A stretch of DNA of 64,000 nucleotides. Origin: an uncultured Methylophilaceae bacterium (GTDB lineage Bacteria > Pseudomonadota > Gammaproteobacteria > Burkholderiales > Methylophilaceae). The notes under the pieces are model-generated. The model saw nothing but the letters and a program-made list of their open reading frames with translations. It was not told the origin of the DNA and did not search any database. The stretch is taken from contig CAILHX010000006.1 in assembly GCA_903834185.1 (NCBI GenBank), positions 54,732 through 118,731 on the forward strand, written 5' to 3'. The position numbers were made by a program, and so were the translations under genes. Below are positions 48,894 to 57,363 of this stretch, one piece after another. Within the stretch, counting starts at the first letter, position 1. Each line of letters starts with the position of its first letter.

Positions 48894-49090
48894 AAAGGCT
48901 TCCTTGTAAAAAATAAGGCAAAAAAGCGCAAGCGAGCATCTTCTGAGACGAGTCAGAGAAAGGCGGTAGTGGCCAGCGCACGGGCATCGTCACTAACCGA
49001 AAATAAAGAACCAGGAATTTACTGGAAAAAAGAGAGGTCAGAGCGATGAATCGTCGGTAATCAATACAATCTACCGAATCGAAGTCGCGC

Positions 49091-49118
49091 ATTGTACGGA
49101 GTTAAATCTTTCTGTCAA
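49091..49118 (-). promoter_or_regulatory. Sigma-70 promoter for the DEAD-box helicase pair
   Basis: On the reverse strand TTGACA (49113-49118) is followed after 16 bp by TACAAT (49091-49096), a near-consensus promoter. Transcription would start near 49085, about 190 nt before the GTG start at 48893. Confidence 0.7.
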
Positions 49119-49169
49119 CACTTATGTGGTAATATGCGCGCCTTTTGCAAAATAGAGTATCTACAGTCC

Positions 49170-50987
49170 ATGTCACGCGCCTTAAGAAATATTGCCATCA
49201 TCGCCCACGTTGACCACGGTAAGACCACCATGGTGGACAAGCTTTTACAACAATCCGGTACTTTTGCCGCCCACCAACAAGTGCAAGAACGGGTGATGGA
49301 TTCCAACGATCTGGAAAAAGAACGTGGCATCACCATCCTCGCCAAGAATACGGCGGTGGATTACAAAGGCACACATATCAACATCGTGGATACACCAGGA
49401 CACGCCGACTTCGGCGGCGAAGTGGAGCGCGTGCTGGGTATGGTGGACGGCGTGTTGTTGCTGGTCGATGCGGTGGAAGGCCCGATGCCGCAAACCCGCT
49501 TCGTTACCAAGAAAGCACTGGCGCTGGGTCTGAAGCCTATCGTCGTGATCAACAAGGTTGACAGGCCTGGCGCCCGTTGCAGCTGGGTCATCAACCAGAC
49601 TTTTGATCTGTTTGCCAACCTTGGTGCGACCGACGAGCAACTGGATTTTCCTGTCGTATATGCATCAGCCATTAACGGCTACGCCATGCTAGATATGGAA
49701 AAGCCGTCAGACAACATGAGCGCGCTGTTCGATACCGTGCTCAGCCACGTGTCACCGCCAGTGGGTGACCCGGAAGCGCCTTTACAGTTACAGCTTGCTG
49801 CACTCGACTATTCCAGTTATACGGGGAGATTGGGGGTAGGCCGCATACGTAATGGTCGCATCAAGCCGGGCCAGATGGTCACCGTCATGAATGGCGACGT
49901 ACAGATGGCACAAGGCAAGATCAACCAGGTGCTCGGTTTCCAGGGTCTGGAACGCGTGCCGGTAGAACAGGCCGAAGCTGGCGATATCGTGATTATCTCC
50001 GGTTTGGACGAGATCGGCATAGGCGTCACCATCGCCGACAGGGAAAACCCGGTCGGCTTGCATGTGATGCAGGTGGACGAGCCGACCCTGACCATGGACT
50101 TCATGGTTAATTCCAGCCCGCTGGCAGGCACCGAAGGCAAGTTCGTCACCACCCGCCAGATACGCGATCGTCTGGCGAAGGAGTTACTGGTAAACGTGGC
50201 ACTGCGTGTGGATGAGACCGGTGATGCCGACGTGTTCCGCGTTTCCGGCCGTGGCGAGTTGCACCTGACTATTTTATTAGAGAATATGCGCCGCGAAGGC
50301 TTCGAGATCGCCGTGGGCAAACCGCGCGTGGTAATCAAGGAAGTCGATGGTGAAAAATGCGAGCCTTATGAGATTCTGACGGTGGATCTGGAAGATGAGA
50401 ACCAGGGTGTCGTGATGGAAGAGCTTGGGCGTCGTCGTGGCGAGTTACAGAACATGGCCTCAGACGGCAATGGCCGTACCCGCCTGGAATACCGCATCCC
50501 CGCACGCGGACTGATCGGTTTCCAGAGTGAATTCCTCACCATGACCCGCGGTACCGGCCTGATGGCGCACATATTCGATGAGTATGCGCCGCTCAAGGCA
50601 GACATGCCGGGTCGTCGCAATGGCGTGCTGATCTCGCAGGATCATGGCGAAGCTGTGGCGTATGCGCTGTGGAAACTGCAAGATCGTGGCCGCATGTTCG
50701 TCAGTCCCGGTGACAAGCTATACGAAGGTATGGTGATCGGTATCCACAGTCGTGATAACGATTTGATCGTGAACCCCATCAAGGGCAAGCAACTCACCAA
50801 CGTGCGTTCATCCGGCACCGATGAAGCCGTGCGTCTGGTTCCCCCTATCCTGATGTCGCTGGAATATGCGGTGGAATTTATTGATGACGATGAGCTGGTG
50901 GAGATTACCCCCAAGTCATTGCGAATCCGTAAACGCTTCTTGCTTGAACATGAACGCAAGAAGGCTGCTAACGCGAAGTTGACCTAA
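49170..50987 (+). CDS. typA: Translational GTPase TypA/BipA
   Basis: 605 residues from ATG 49170 ([20 protein letters not shown]), the standard family start; an open frame reaching 49092 is rejected. G1 AHVDHGKTT, switch [12 protein letters not shown]3 [12 protein letters not shown] and G4 NKVDRPGAR are intact, followed by EF-G-like domains and the TypA-specific C-terminal domain ([15 protein letters not shown]). It assists ribosome assembly and stress or cold adaptation. Confidence 0.96.
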   Translation: MSRALRNIAIIAHVDHGKTTMVDKLLQQSGTFAAHQQVQERVMDSNDLEKERGITILAKNTAVDYKGTHINIVDTPGHADFGGEVERVLGMVDGVLLLVDAVEGPMPQTRFVTKKALALGLKPIVVINKVDRPGARCSWVINQTFDLFANLGATDEQLDFPVVYASAINGYAMLDMEKPSDNMSALFDTVLSHVSPPVGDPEAPLQLQLAALDYSSYTGRLGVGRIRNGRIKPGQMVTVMNGDVQMAQGKINQVLGFQGLERVPVEQAEAGDIVIISGLDEIGIGVTIADRENPVGLHVMQVDEPTLTMDFMVNSSPLAGTEGKFVTTRQIRDRLAKELLVNVALRVDETGDADVFRVSGRGELHLTILLENMRREGFEIAVGKPRVVIKEVDGEKCEPYEILTVDLEDENQGVVMEELGRRRGELQNMASDGNGRTRLEYRIPARGLIGFQSEFLTMTRGTGLMAHIFDEYAPLKADMPGRRNGVLISQDHGEAVAYALWKLQDRGRMFVSPGDKLYEGMVIGIHSRDNDLIVNPIKGKQLTNVRSSGTDEAVRLVPPILMSLEYAVEFIDDDELVEITPKSLRIRKRFLLEHERKKAANAKLT

Positions 50988-50994
50988 TAAGGCA

Positions 50995-51027
50995 AATAAA
51001 AAGCCCGGCAATGCCGGGCTTTTTATT
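50995..51027. terminator. Intrinsic terminator after typA
   Basis: AATAAAAAGCCCGGCA and TGCCGGGCTTTTTATT form a perfect 16-bp inverted repeat, A-rich on one side and T-rich on the other. Confidence 0.92.
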
Positions 51028-51429
51028 GGGTGTAATTATTTGAACAGCTTGGCCATGCGAGTAAGCAGTTTAGTGACGGCCATCCCGGAAGGTATTGATT
51101 CTTTCCTCTGCAAGCAGTCGTTCAGTGATCATCATGCCACAGGTCGGTTTCGACTCTTTGGAGACATTGAGGAGGGCACTGCATTCTGTGCCGCCTATTG
51201 TTGATGGTCAATTTCACCCCAGCAGACGCAGCGGGCATCGGAAATGTTTGAGCCAACAGTTATTTCAGTGAGCGTGCCTGAGTAGGCTCTAATGCCTTGG
51301 TCACTGGTTCTGCAAGATGTGCGGAATCGATTCGGAATCGGTGCATAAGGCACCAGAACGGCGCGCTTTCATCCCTTAAAGATCAGCAATTATTTTTACT
51401 TTTTATAAATTAATCATAATGTTAAATAT
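51028..51429. other. Long intergenic region before the guanidine operon
   Basis: About 400 bp without a gene I can support. It holds an unexplained 46-codon reverse-strand frame (51070-51207), nested inverted repeats between GTTCTG (51307-51312) and CAGAAC (51354-51359), an NtrC-like site GCACC-N5-GGCGC (51350-51364), and an AT-rich stretch (51385-51430) with an IHF-like sequence AATCAT-N4-TTA at 51412-51424. No guanidine-I riboswitch signature was seen here. Confidence 0.5.
51350..51364. promoter_or_regulatory. Candidate NtrC-type enhancer site
   Basis: GCACC-AGAAC-GGCGC matches the NtrC dyad GCACC-N5-GGTGC at nine of ten defined bases. It is centred about 100 bp upstream of the predicted sigma-54 start, a usual enhancer distance. 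Single site only; inference. Confidence 0.4.
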
Positions 51430-51431
51430 TT

Positions 51432-51447
51432 TGGCATGACTAATGCT
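51432..51447 (+). promoter_or_regulatory. Sigma-54 promoter of the guanidine operon
   Basis: TTGGCATGACTAATGCTT carries GG at 51433-51434 and GC at 51445-51446, exactly 12 bp apart, matching TGGCAYG-N4-NTGCT. Expected start near 51458, leaving a 53-nt leader before the binding-protein gene. Two short palindromes of the form GTA-A-TAC lie just after it (51460-51466 and 51481-51487). Confidence 0.65.
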
Positions 51448-51510
51448 TATTTTAGCTCAGTAATACTATTATTTAAATTCGTAATACTAATACCGAGAAA
51501 GGGCATGTTC

Positions 51511-52512
51511 ATGGAATCCAGAAAATTAAAGTTGAATGTTCATCGAATATTCTACAAAGCTGCGCTACCAATATTAGCACTTAGTTTCTCAATGACAGCG
51601 CACGCTGCGGAGCCTCTTAAGATTGGTTATAGCGATTGGCCAGGTTGGGTTGCTTGGCAAGTGGCAATTGATAAGGGCTGGTTTAAGGATGCGGGTGTTG
51701 ATGTCAAATTTGAATGGTTTGATTACTCAGCCTCCATGGATGCATTTACTGCTGGCAAGCTAGATGCTGTATTCATGGCTAACTGTGACGCCTTAGTCAC
51801 TGGTGCTGGTGGTGGCAGAAACAAGATGATTCTTATTACTGACTACTCTAACGGCAATGACATGATCATCGCCAAGCCAGGCATCAAGACGCTTACCGAT
51901 TTAAAAGGTAAAAAAGTGGCTGTCGAAAGTGGGTTGGTTGAGCATCTTTTATTACGTAACGGGATGAAAAAAGCAGGCATGAAAGCAGGGGACATTGAAA
52001 TTGTGAATGCAAAAACCAATGAAATGCCTCAAGTGCTGCCTTCTAATGACATTTCAGCAGTAGGAGCATGGGAGCCGATTGCGGGGCAAGCTCGAAAAGC
52101 AGTGCCTGGCGCCAAAGCCATTTATACCTCTGCGGATGAACCAGGGTTAATTTACGACGCTTTATCAGTGAATCCTTCGAGTGTAAAAGAGCGTCGTGCT
52201 GACTGGCAAAAAGTCGTCGGCGTTTGGGGGAAAGTGGTGAGCTATATTGAGGATCCTGCTACGCAAGCAGATGCAGTCAAAATTATGGCAGCCCGTTCAG
52301 GGAGCACTCCTGCAGAATATTTACCTTTGTTAAAAGGCACCAAATTACTCACGCTTGAGGATAACAAAAAGGTTTATGTGAAAGCGGCAGGTTACCAATC
52401 CATTTATGGTTCCACTGAAACGGCCAATAATTTCAATTGGTACAACAAAGCTTATGGCCTCAGCCAAAACGTCAACAGCTATATTGACTCATCATTCATC
52501 AGCGGAAACTAG
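51511..52512 (+). CDS. ABC transporter substrate-binding protein, probably for guanidine
   Basis: 333 residues from ATG 51511, placed 7 bp after GAGAAAGGG; longer frames to 51436 would run through the sigma-54 promoter. Signal peptide with cleavage at THA-AEP. The mature protein (PLKIGYSDWPGWVAWQVAID, ADPGLIYD-like segment, TANNFNWYNKAYG) belongs to the NitT/TauT-like binding proteins found beside urea-carboxylase-type genes. In light of the downstream riboswitch the ligand is inferred to be guanidine. First gene of the operon. Confidence 0.85.
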   Translation: MESRKLKLNVHRIFYKAALPILALSFSMTAHAAEPLKIGYSDWPGWVAWQVAIDKGWFKDAGVDVKFEWFDYSASMDAFTAGKLDAVFMANCDALVTGAGGGRNKMILITDYSNGNDMIIAKPGIKTLTDLKGKKVAVESGLVEHLLLRNGMKKAGMKAGDIEIVNAKTNEMPQVLPSNDISAVGAWEPIAGQARKAVPGAKAIYTSADEPGLIYDALSVNPSSVKERRADWQKVVGVWGKVVSYIEDPATQADAVKIMAARSGSTPAEYLPLLKGTKLLTLEDNKKVYVKAAGYQSIYGSTETANNFNWYNKAYGLSQNVNSYIDSSFISGN

Positions 52513-52541
52513 TTAAAAATACTTAAAGAAAGGTATCTATC

Positions 52542-53399
52542 ATGAAACTCAATATGTTGAGTAAAACGTTCAAACACACGATGTCCTGTGTGGTAGCACC
52601 TTCGCTAGCTTTAGGCATTTCGTTTGCAGCATACGCGGATGCTGATTCGGATTTGGAGCCAAACATCAGTATTGGTTACCACGTAGGCGTCATTTCTGAT
52701 TATCGCGTACGCGGTATTGCGCAAACCTCCGGCGATCCAGCGCTTCAAGGCGGGATTGATTTGACAACAAAACCCGGTTTTTATGTAGGCACTGCGTTTT
52801 CTAATCAAACCTGGGTCAAGGAGCTCAATGGCTCAACCAAAGGCAGCATAGAATGGGACGTTTACGGTGGATTCAGAGCGCAAGTGGCTGACACTGGTTT
52901 TTCTTATGACGTTGGTGTCATCACTTATCAGTACCCGGGTAACAATTCTGGTAAGAATGCTTTCGCCAGTCCTTCTGGTACGTCTAATGGCGCAAGTGGA
53001 CCTTTTTTCCCTGCTGGATCCTATAGCAATGCCAGTACCGTCGAAGCCTACGGTGATTTGACCTACGGAATCTACACTTTTAAATACAACCGAAGTCTAG
53101 GCAGTTTTCTAGGCAATTTGAACAGTTCGGGTAGCCAATACTTTGACTTAAGTGCAGCGGTTGCCATCCCTTATGGTTTAACACTTACGCCACATATCGG
53201 ACGTCAACTGATCCCTGGTCAAGGCGGAGTAGGCGACTATACCGACTTGGCATTAACCTTAAGCAAGGATTTTGGCAATGGGTTCAGCGCAACGCTCGCT
53301 GGATTAAGCACGAACGCCAACAGACCTTTCTACAGTGACAAATCGGGAAAATACCTGGGCAACAGAAAAATAACCGCTGGTGTGGTCTATAGCTTCTAA
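52542..53399 (+). CDS. TIGR02001-family outer-membrane protein
   Basis: 285 residues with a signal peptide (cleavage near YAD-ADS) and amphipathic beta strands ending in the classical C-terminal aromatic GVVYSF. The opening (ISIGYHVGVISDYRVRGIAQTSGDPALQGGID; in short SDYRVRGIAQTSGDPALQGG) is the hallmark of the TIGR02001/Gcw_chp family. The family function is unknown. Its place between the binding protein and the permease suggests it lets the substrate cross the outer membrane. Confidence 0.8.
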   Translation: MKLNMLSKTFKHTMSCVVAPSLALGISFAAYADADSDLEPNISIGYHVGVISDYRVRGIAQTSGDPALQGGIDLTTKPGFYVGTAFSNQTWVKELNGSTKGSIEWDVYGGFRAQVADTGFSYDVGVITYQYPGNNSGKNAFASPSGTSNGASGPFFPAGSYSNASTVEAYGDLTYGIYTFKYNRSLGSFLGNLNSSGSQYFDLSAAVAIPYGLTLTPHIGRQLIPGQGGVGDYTDLALTLSKDFGNGFSATLAGLSTNANRPFYSDKSGKYLGNRKITAGVVYSF

Positions 53400-53413
53400 A
53401 AATTGCAATGACT

Positions 53414-53454
53414 GGAAAGCGGCCTGAAATATGCACTGTTTTCAGGCCGCTTCC
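53414..53454 (+). other. Strong intercistronic hairpin without U tract
   Basis: GGAAAGCGGCCTGAAA pairs with TTTCAGGCCGCTTCC (15 bp, one bulged A) around a 9-10 nt loop. No T run follows, so it is not a standard terminator; it may protect the upstream binding-protein/outer-membrane mRNA from decay. Confidence 0.6.
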
Positions 53455-53502
53455 AAGTAAACATTATTGCTTGGCGTTCAATATTAGTTAAAGGGAATAA
53501 GA

Positions 53503-54468
53503 ATGAATATATCTTCATGGTTTGTGGTGCGGAGAGAACTCTCGCAAAACAAGAGGACCATATTGGGGATTTGCTCCTTCTTACTCCCATTATTAATATG
53601 GTTTATGGTGAGTTACGTGCCATTTGTTTGGCACCCAATGATGCGTATCAACAAACCTGGTGGGGTGGACTATTTTCAAATAGGCATGCTCGTTGATAAA
53701 GAGGTCTTTGCTGAAGAGATGGACAATATGAAATCAGCAAAGCAGGCGCTTCCGGAAGGAGCGCCTGCTAATCCCATCTATTTGCCTGCGCCGGTTGATG
53801 TTGCCAAGGCACTTTATACGGGTTTCACGACGCCCCCTGAACAAAAAGATGGTCAGTGGCTTCATCAAAGCCTTTGGCATAGTATAAAAATTATTTTTTC
53901 CGGGTTCTTTTTATCCTCAATCATAGGTGTGCCTTTGGGCATCCTGTGCGGAACCTACAGCGCAATATCAAGACTCAACGAACCTTTTGTAGAGTTTTTC
54001 CGGTACCTGCCTGCTCCAGCATTCGGTGCATTAGCCGTCGCAATTCTTGGGATCTACGATGGCCCTAAGATTGCCATCATTGTGATTGGGACCCTATTCC
54101 AACAAATTCTCATCATTGCAAATACCACCCGTAAACTAGATTACGCGCTTATTGAGGCTGCGATGACCTTAGGGGCAAATCGATTCAAACTGCTATTCCA
54201 CGTAATCTTGCCCGGTATCTTGCCGGACTTGTACAGGGATCAGCGCATCTTGCTCGGATGGGCCTGGACATACTTGATCATCGCCGAACTCATCGGCACC
54301 ACTTCCGGCATTACTTGGTTTATTACGCAGCAAGCGCGTTACCAGCATTTCGATCGCGTCTACGCAGCCATCATTATTATTGGTCTGCTTGGTCTGGGGG
54401 GTGACTTGATTCTAGCGCTATTAGGTAAAAAAATATTTCGCTGGGACCGCCCTGCTAACAAGGAATAG
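53503..54468 (+). CDS. ABC transporter permease, probably for guanidine
   Basis: 321 residues. An N-terminal membrane helix (about 20-42) is followed by a periplasmic segment of some 85 residues and then a BPD_transp_1 core with about five helices. The EAA-like coupling loop reads [20 protein letters not shown]. Sequence type matches SsuC/TauC-like permeases. ATG 53503 is preceded by AAAGGG. The ATPase gene follows 11 bp later. Confidence 0.85.
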   Translation: MNISSWFVVRRELSQNKRTILGICSFLLPLLIWFMVSYVPFVWHPMMRINKPGGVDYFQIGMLVDKEVFAEEMDNMKSAKQALPEGAPANPIYLPAPVDVAKALYTGFTTPPEQKDGQWLHQSLWHSIKIIFSGFFLSSIIGVPLGILCGTYSAISRLNEPFVEFFRYLPAPAFGALAVAILGIYDGPKIAIIVIGTLFQQILIIANTTRKLDYALIEAAMTLGANRFKLLFHVILPGILPDLYRDQRILLGWAWTYLIIAELIGTTSGITWFITQQARYQHFDRVYAAIIIIGLLGLGGDLILALLGKKIFRWDRPANKE

Positions 54469-54479
54469 GAATCAAAAAA

Positions 54480-55394
54480 ATGACGAACAACTCTTTGCCA
54501 AGCTATCTATCCCAGTCTGAGGCGGTTAAGAATCGATTCACGAAAATAAAATCGCGCGAAGTCATTCTCGAAGCGAAGAACTTATGCAAGAACTACAAGA
54601 CCGAAAAAGGCGATGTCGTTGCCCTCAAAAATGTTAATTTTAAAACCCACAAACGTGAGCTTGTGTGTGTCATTGGTCCTTCAGGCTGCGGTAAATCGAC
54701 CCTCATTCGAATACTGGCAGGCTTGGAGGAACACACCTCAGGTGATGTGCTATTAGAAGGCAAACCTGTGAATGGCCCTGGTCGAGATCGCGGCATGGTG
54801 TTCCAGGGGTATACGCTGTTTCCGTGGTTAACGGTCAAGAAAAACATTATGTTCGGCCTGGAAATGAACAATATCGGTGCCAACGAGGCGGAGAAAGAAG
54901 CAAGTCTATGGCTGGAACTCATAGGCTTGGCAAAATTCGCCAATGCCTATCCACATGAACTTTCTGGCGGCATGAAACAACGCGTCGCCATTGCCCGCGC
55001 TTTAGTCGTTCAACCCAGAATTTTGCTCATGGATGAGCCATTCGGTGCGCTTGATGCGCAGTCGCGTGCCAAGATGCAGGTACATTTGCTTGAAATTTGG
55101 CGAAATATCGACATCACTATTATCTTTATTACACATGATCTGGATGAAGCAATTTTTTTGGCGGATCGTATTTTGGTATTAAAAGCGCATCCCGGGGAAG
55201 TGCAAGAGCTCATCGAAGTGCCGGTTCCTCGCCCCCGCAGCACTACTCAATTCAACTCCCCGGAGTTTCTCGCCACTAAAGCACGGTTGGAAGAATTAAT
55301 CCATCCAGCGGAGCCTGAAACAGAGCCTGAACAAGATAAAAATATCGAACAGCACATGATCCGCTTCGTCAATGTGAATGACAACGTCGAGTAA
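54480..55394 (+). CDS. ABC transporter ATP-binding protein, probably for guanidine
   Basis: 304 residues. Walker [13 protein letters not shown], signature [15 protein letters not shown], Walker [17 protein letters not shown] and switch His in [10 protein letters not shown] are all present. It belongs to the nitrate/sulfonate/taurine group of importers. Residues 1-35 and about 270-304 are extra charged extensions compared with SsuB/TauB. It powers the permease just upstream. Confidence 0.9.
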   Translation: MTNNSLPSYLSQSEAVKNRFTKIKSREVILEAKNLCKNYKTEKGDVVALKNVNFKTHKRELVCVIGPSGCGKSTLIRILAGLEEHTSGDVLLEGKPVNGPGRDRGMVFQGYTLFPWLTVKKNIMFGLEMNNIGANEAEKEASLWLELIGLAKFANAYPHELSGGMKQRVAIARALVVQPRILLMDEPFGALDAQSRAKMQVHLLEIWRNIDITIIFITHDLDEAIFLADRILVLKAHPGEVQELIEVPVPRPRSTTQFNSPEFLATKARLEELIHPAEPETEPEQDKNIEQHMIRFVNVNDNVE

Positions 55395-55445
55395 TACTGC
55401 TTTTATGACTAAAAATAATCAGACACGCTAAGATTAACCACGATT

Positions 55446-55904
55446 ATGAACCTGAAAACCAAGACAAAACCAGTCAGTCGCATCAGCATTTCTTTGCCTG
55501 ATGATTTGCAATCAAGTGTGGATGCAATGGTCGTGCAAAGAGGATTTAACAGTCGTTCACAAGCGATTAATGACATGTTGCGTCAACATGTTGCTGATCA
55601 CCAAAGCATAAACGGTAACGAAGTGATGGCTGGCACAATCACCATTCTTTATGACAACTCGAGAAGAGGGCTGCAAAAAAAGTTATCCGATCTGCAATAC
55701 AAACATTTGGATGAAGTGATTAGTTCATTGCATGTACATTTAATGAATAACCAAACGATGGAGGTGATACTCGTGCAAGGACCGGCACAAAAAGTGCAAA
55801 TCATTGCAGATCAAATTATCACCCTCCCCGGAGTCGTTACTGGTCGACTACAACTCATGGCTGCTCTCTTGCCGCCGGTGTATTCGATCACTGGAGAAAT
55901 TTAA
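55446..55904 (+). CDS. NikR-like ribbon-helix-helix regulator lacking two nickel ligands
   Basis: 152 residues. N-terminal ribbon-helix-helix DNA-binding domain (RISISLPDDLQSSVDAMVV, RSQAINDMLRQ) and a C-terminal ACT-like domain, as in NikR. An ungapped alignment with E. coli NikR at an offset of nine keeps Gln84, His96 and His98 (Q75, H87, H89) but replaces ligands H76 and C95 by Tyr85 and Thr104. High-affinity square-planar nickel binding is therefore unlikely. Placed between transporter and enzyme genes, it may regulate the operon in response to another ligand. Confidence 0.8.
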   Translation: MNLKTKTKPVSRISISLPDDLQSSVDAMVVQRGFNSRSQAINDMLRQHVADHQSINGNEVMAGTITILYDNSRRGLQKKLSDLQYKHLDEVISSLHVHLMNNQTMEVILVQGPAQKVQIIADQIITLPGVVTGRLQLMAALLPPVYSITGEI

Positions 55905-55913
55905 GAAGGACGG

Positions 55914-56630
55914 ATGATGCAAGATATTTTATGGGAAGAAATCATACCGGGCGGTCATCATTGGTCGGGTATCGTCAGGCGTGGCAACACCTTGACGCTC
56001 ACTGATCTTGAAGGAGACGCCAATGTCTCAGCTCTGTTTTATAACATAGAGGAGAAACTCGAACGTTACAACATGCCCGACACTTTGAAAGCGCAACATA
56101 CTGCATTTCTGACCAAGGGTAATGTTTGCTATTCCGATATGGGACGTATTTTTTGTTCCATTACAGCGGATACCGTTGGTTGGCATGACACAATCTGCGG
56201 TGTATCAGACGCAGCTCTGATTGAACAAAAGTATGGTAAAGCCGACTTCCAAAGCCATCGAAATGACATGTATCGCAGTGGAAAGGACGGACTTTTAATT
56301 GAGCTGGGCAAATGGGGGTTGGGCAAAAGGGACTTGGCGCCTACGGTGAACTTTTTTAGTAAGATCGTTGCGGGTGAAGATGGTGTACTCAGCTACCAGC
56401 CAGGCAACAGCCAAGTCGGTGATACGGTTGATCTGCGCTTTGAAATGAACACACTGGTCGTCCTTTCAACCTCGCCACACCCACTCGATCCGAAAAGAGA
56501 GTATCAACCAGCCAAGATCAAGATCACAGCGAGCAGATCAGGCAACGTCCCCGCAGATGATGTTTGTCGTAACCACTGTCCACAAAACCAGCGTGGCTTT
56601 ATTAATACTGAACGTTACTACGCGAGCTAA
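55914..56630 (+). CDS. DUF1989 protein UAAP1, carboxyguanidine deiminase subunit
   Basis: 238 residues of the urea-amidolyase-associated protein 1 family (HHWSGIVRRGNTLTLTDLEG, ALFYNIEEKLERYNMPDTLK in parts). The motif ADTVGWHDTICG matches [12 protein letters not shown] in the next protein, so the two are paralogs. Such pairs, long annotated with urea carboxylase, have been shown to act together as carboxyguanidine deiminase (CgdAB), releasing ammonium to give allophanate. ATG 55914 and 55917 are both possible; AAGGA spacing favours 55917 slightly. Confidence 0.88.
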   Translation: MMQDILWEEIIPGGHHWSGIVRRGNTLTLTDLEGDANVSALFYNIEEKLERYNMPDTLKAQHTAFLTKGNVCYSDMGRIFCSITADTVGWHDTICGVSDAALIEQKYGKADFQSHRNDMYRSGKDGLLIELGKWGLGKRDLAPTVNFFSKIVAGEDGVLSYQPGNSQVGDTVDLRFEMNTLVVLSTSPHPLDPKREYQPAKIKITASRSGNVPADDVCRNHCPQNQRGFINTERYYAS

Positions 56631-56633
56631 ATT

Positions 56634-57281
56634 ATGTTGACTAGCAGTCATTTCATTCCAGAGAACGCAGTTATTGATGAAGTGTGTCGGGCGGGTGAGC
56701 CATGGATGGGACTTGTTAAAAAAGGCCAAACCCTTCGCATCCTCGATCTTGAAGGCAATCAAGCCGTGGATACTTTGTTTTACAATGCCGACAATCCAGA
56801 GGAGCGTTACAGTGCGGTTGATACGATTCAACGACAAAGCAGGCTATATCTCACCACTGGGTCCGTCCTCTTTAGTAGCGAAGGTAACCCGATGGCCACG
56901 ATTGTGGCTGACACCTGTGGTCGTCATGATACTTTAGGCGGTGCCTGTGCAGCTGAAAGCAACACCGTACGTTATGCGCTGGATAAAAAATCCATGCATA
57001 GTTGCCGTGATAATTTCATGCATGCGATTGCACATTGTGACTGTGCACATCACCTTCATTTGACCAAGCGGGATATCACAGCAAATATCAATTTTTTCAT
57101 GAACGTGCCCGTTACTGCCGAAGGGGGACTGAGTTTTGAAGATGGTATTTCTGCGCCGGGGAAGTATGTTGAAATTCGCGCCGAAATGAATTTGGCGGTG
57201 TTAATCTCCAATTGTCCGCAACTTAACAACCCTTGCAATGCCTACAATCCAACACCTGTTCGAATGCTAGTGTGGGATTAA
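56634..57281 (+). CDS. DUF1989 protein UAAP2, carboxyguanidine deiminase subunit
   Basis: 215 residues of urea-amidolyase-associated protein 2. It shares the opening ([34 protein letters not shown]) and the [14 protein letters not shown] motif with UAAP1, plus Cys/His-rich [19 protein letters not shown] that may bind metal. It begins 3 bp after UAAP1, consistent with a heteromeric enzyme made in equal amounts. Its stop lies 2 bp before the leader hairpin of the riboswitch region. Confidence 0.88.
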   Translation: MLTSSHFIPENAVIDEVCRAGEPWMGLVKKGQTLRILDLEGNQAVDTLFYNADNPEERYSAVDTIQRQSRLYLTTGSVLFSSEGNPMATIVADTCGRHDTLGGACAAESNTVRYALDKKSMHSCRDNFMHAIAHCDCAHHLHLTKRDITANINFFMNVPVTAEGGLSFEDGISAPGKYVEIRAEMNLAVLISNCPQLNNPCNAYNPTPVRMLVWD

Positions 57282-57297
57282 TCAGGGTTTCGTGAAC

Positions 57298-57357
57298 CCT
57301 CGGGACGACCCGATTATAAATACAATAAGGCGGGACGACCCAGCCCAAAAGCAGGAG
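57298..57357 (+). promoter_or_regulatory. Guanidine-II (mini-ykkC) riboswitch before the carboxylase gene
   Basis: Two hairpins with ACGA tetraloops: TCGGG/CCCGA with loop 57305-57308, and GGCGGG/CCC-A-GCC (one bulged A) with loop 57335-57338. Both contain the identical core CGGGACGACCC, separated by 20 nt, and the Shine-Dalgarno AGGAG (57353-57357) follows. Tandem stem-loops with ACGR loops upstream of a ribosome-binding site define the guanidine-II class, in which loop-loop kissing with guanidine bound frees the Shine-Dalgarno. Here it is internal to an operon. Confidence 0.9.
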
Positions 57358-57363
57358 AAACAA

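Noticed and set aside
51338..51354. GGTGC-ATAAG-GCACC as an NtrC dyad
   Set aside because: Half-sites are in the wrong order; NtrC sites read GCACC-N5-GGTGC. The overlapping GCACC-N5-GGCGC fits better.
51028..51430. Guanidine-I (ykkC) riboswitch ahead of the transporter genes
   Set aside because: I looked for the conserved GGACTGGTCCGAGAG-like core and the ACACGG...GGGAnAAAAGCCCG segment and found neither.
51436..51510. Longer start for the substrate-binding protein
   Set aside because: It overlaps the sigma-54 promoter, lacks a ribosome-binding site and would bury the signal peptide 30 residues in.
57292..57363. N-terminal extension of the carboxylase with the repeated residues RDDP and RRDDP
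   Set aside because: The repeat is the translation of the two riboswitch hairpins. The biotin carboxylase domain begins at ATG 57364 behind AGGAG.
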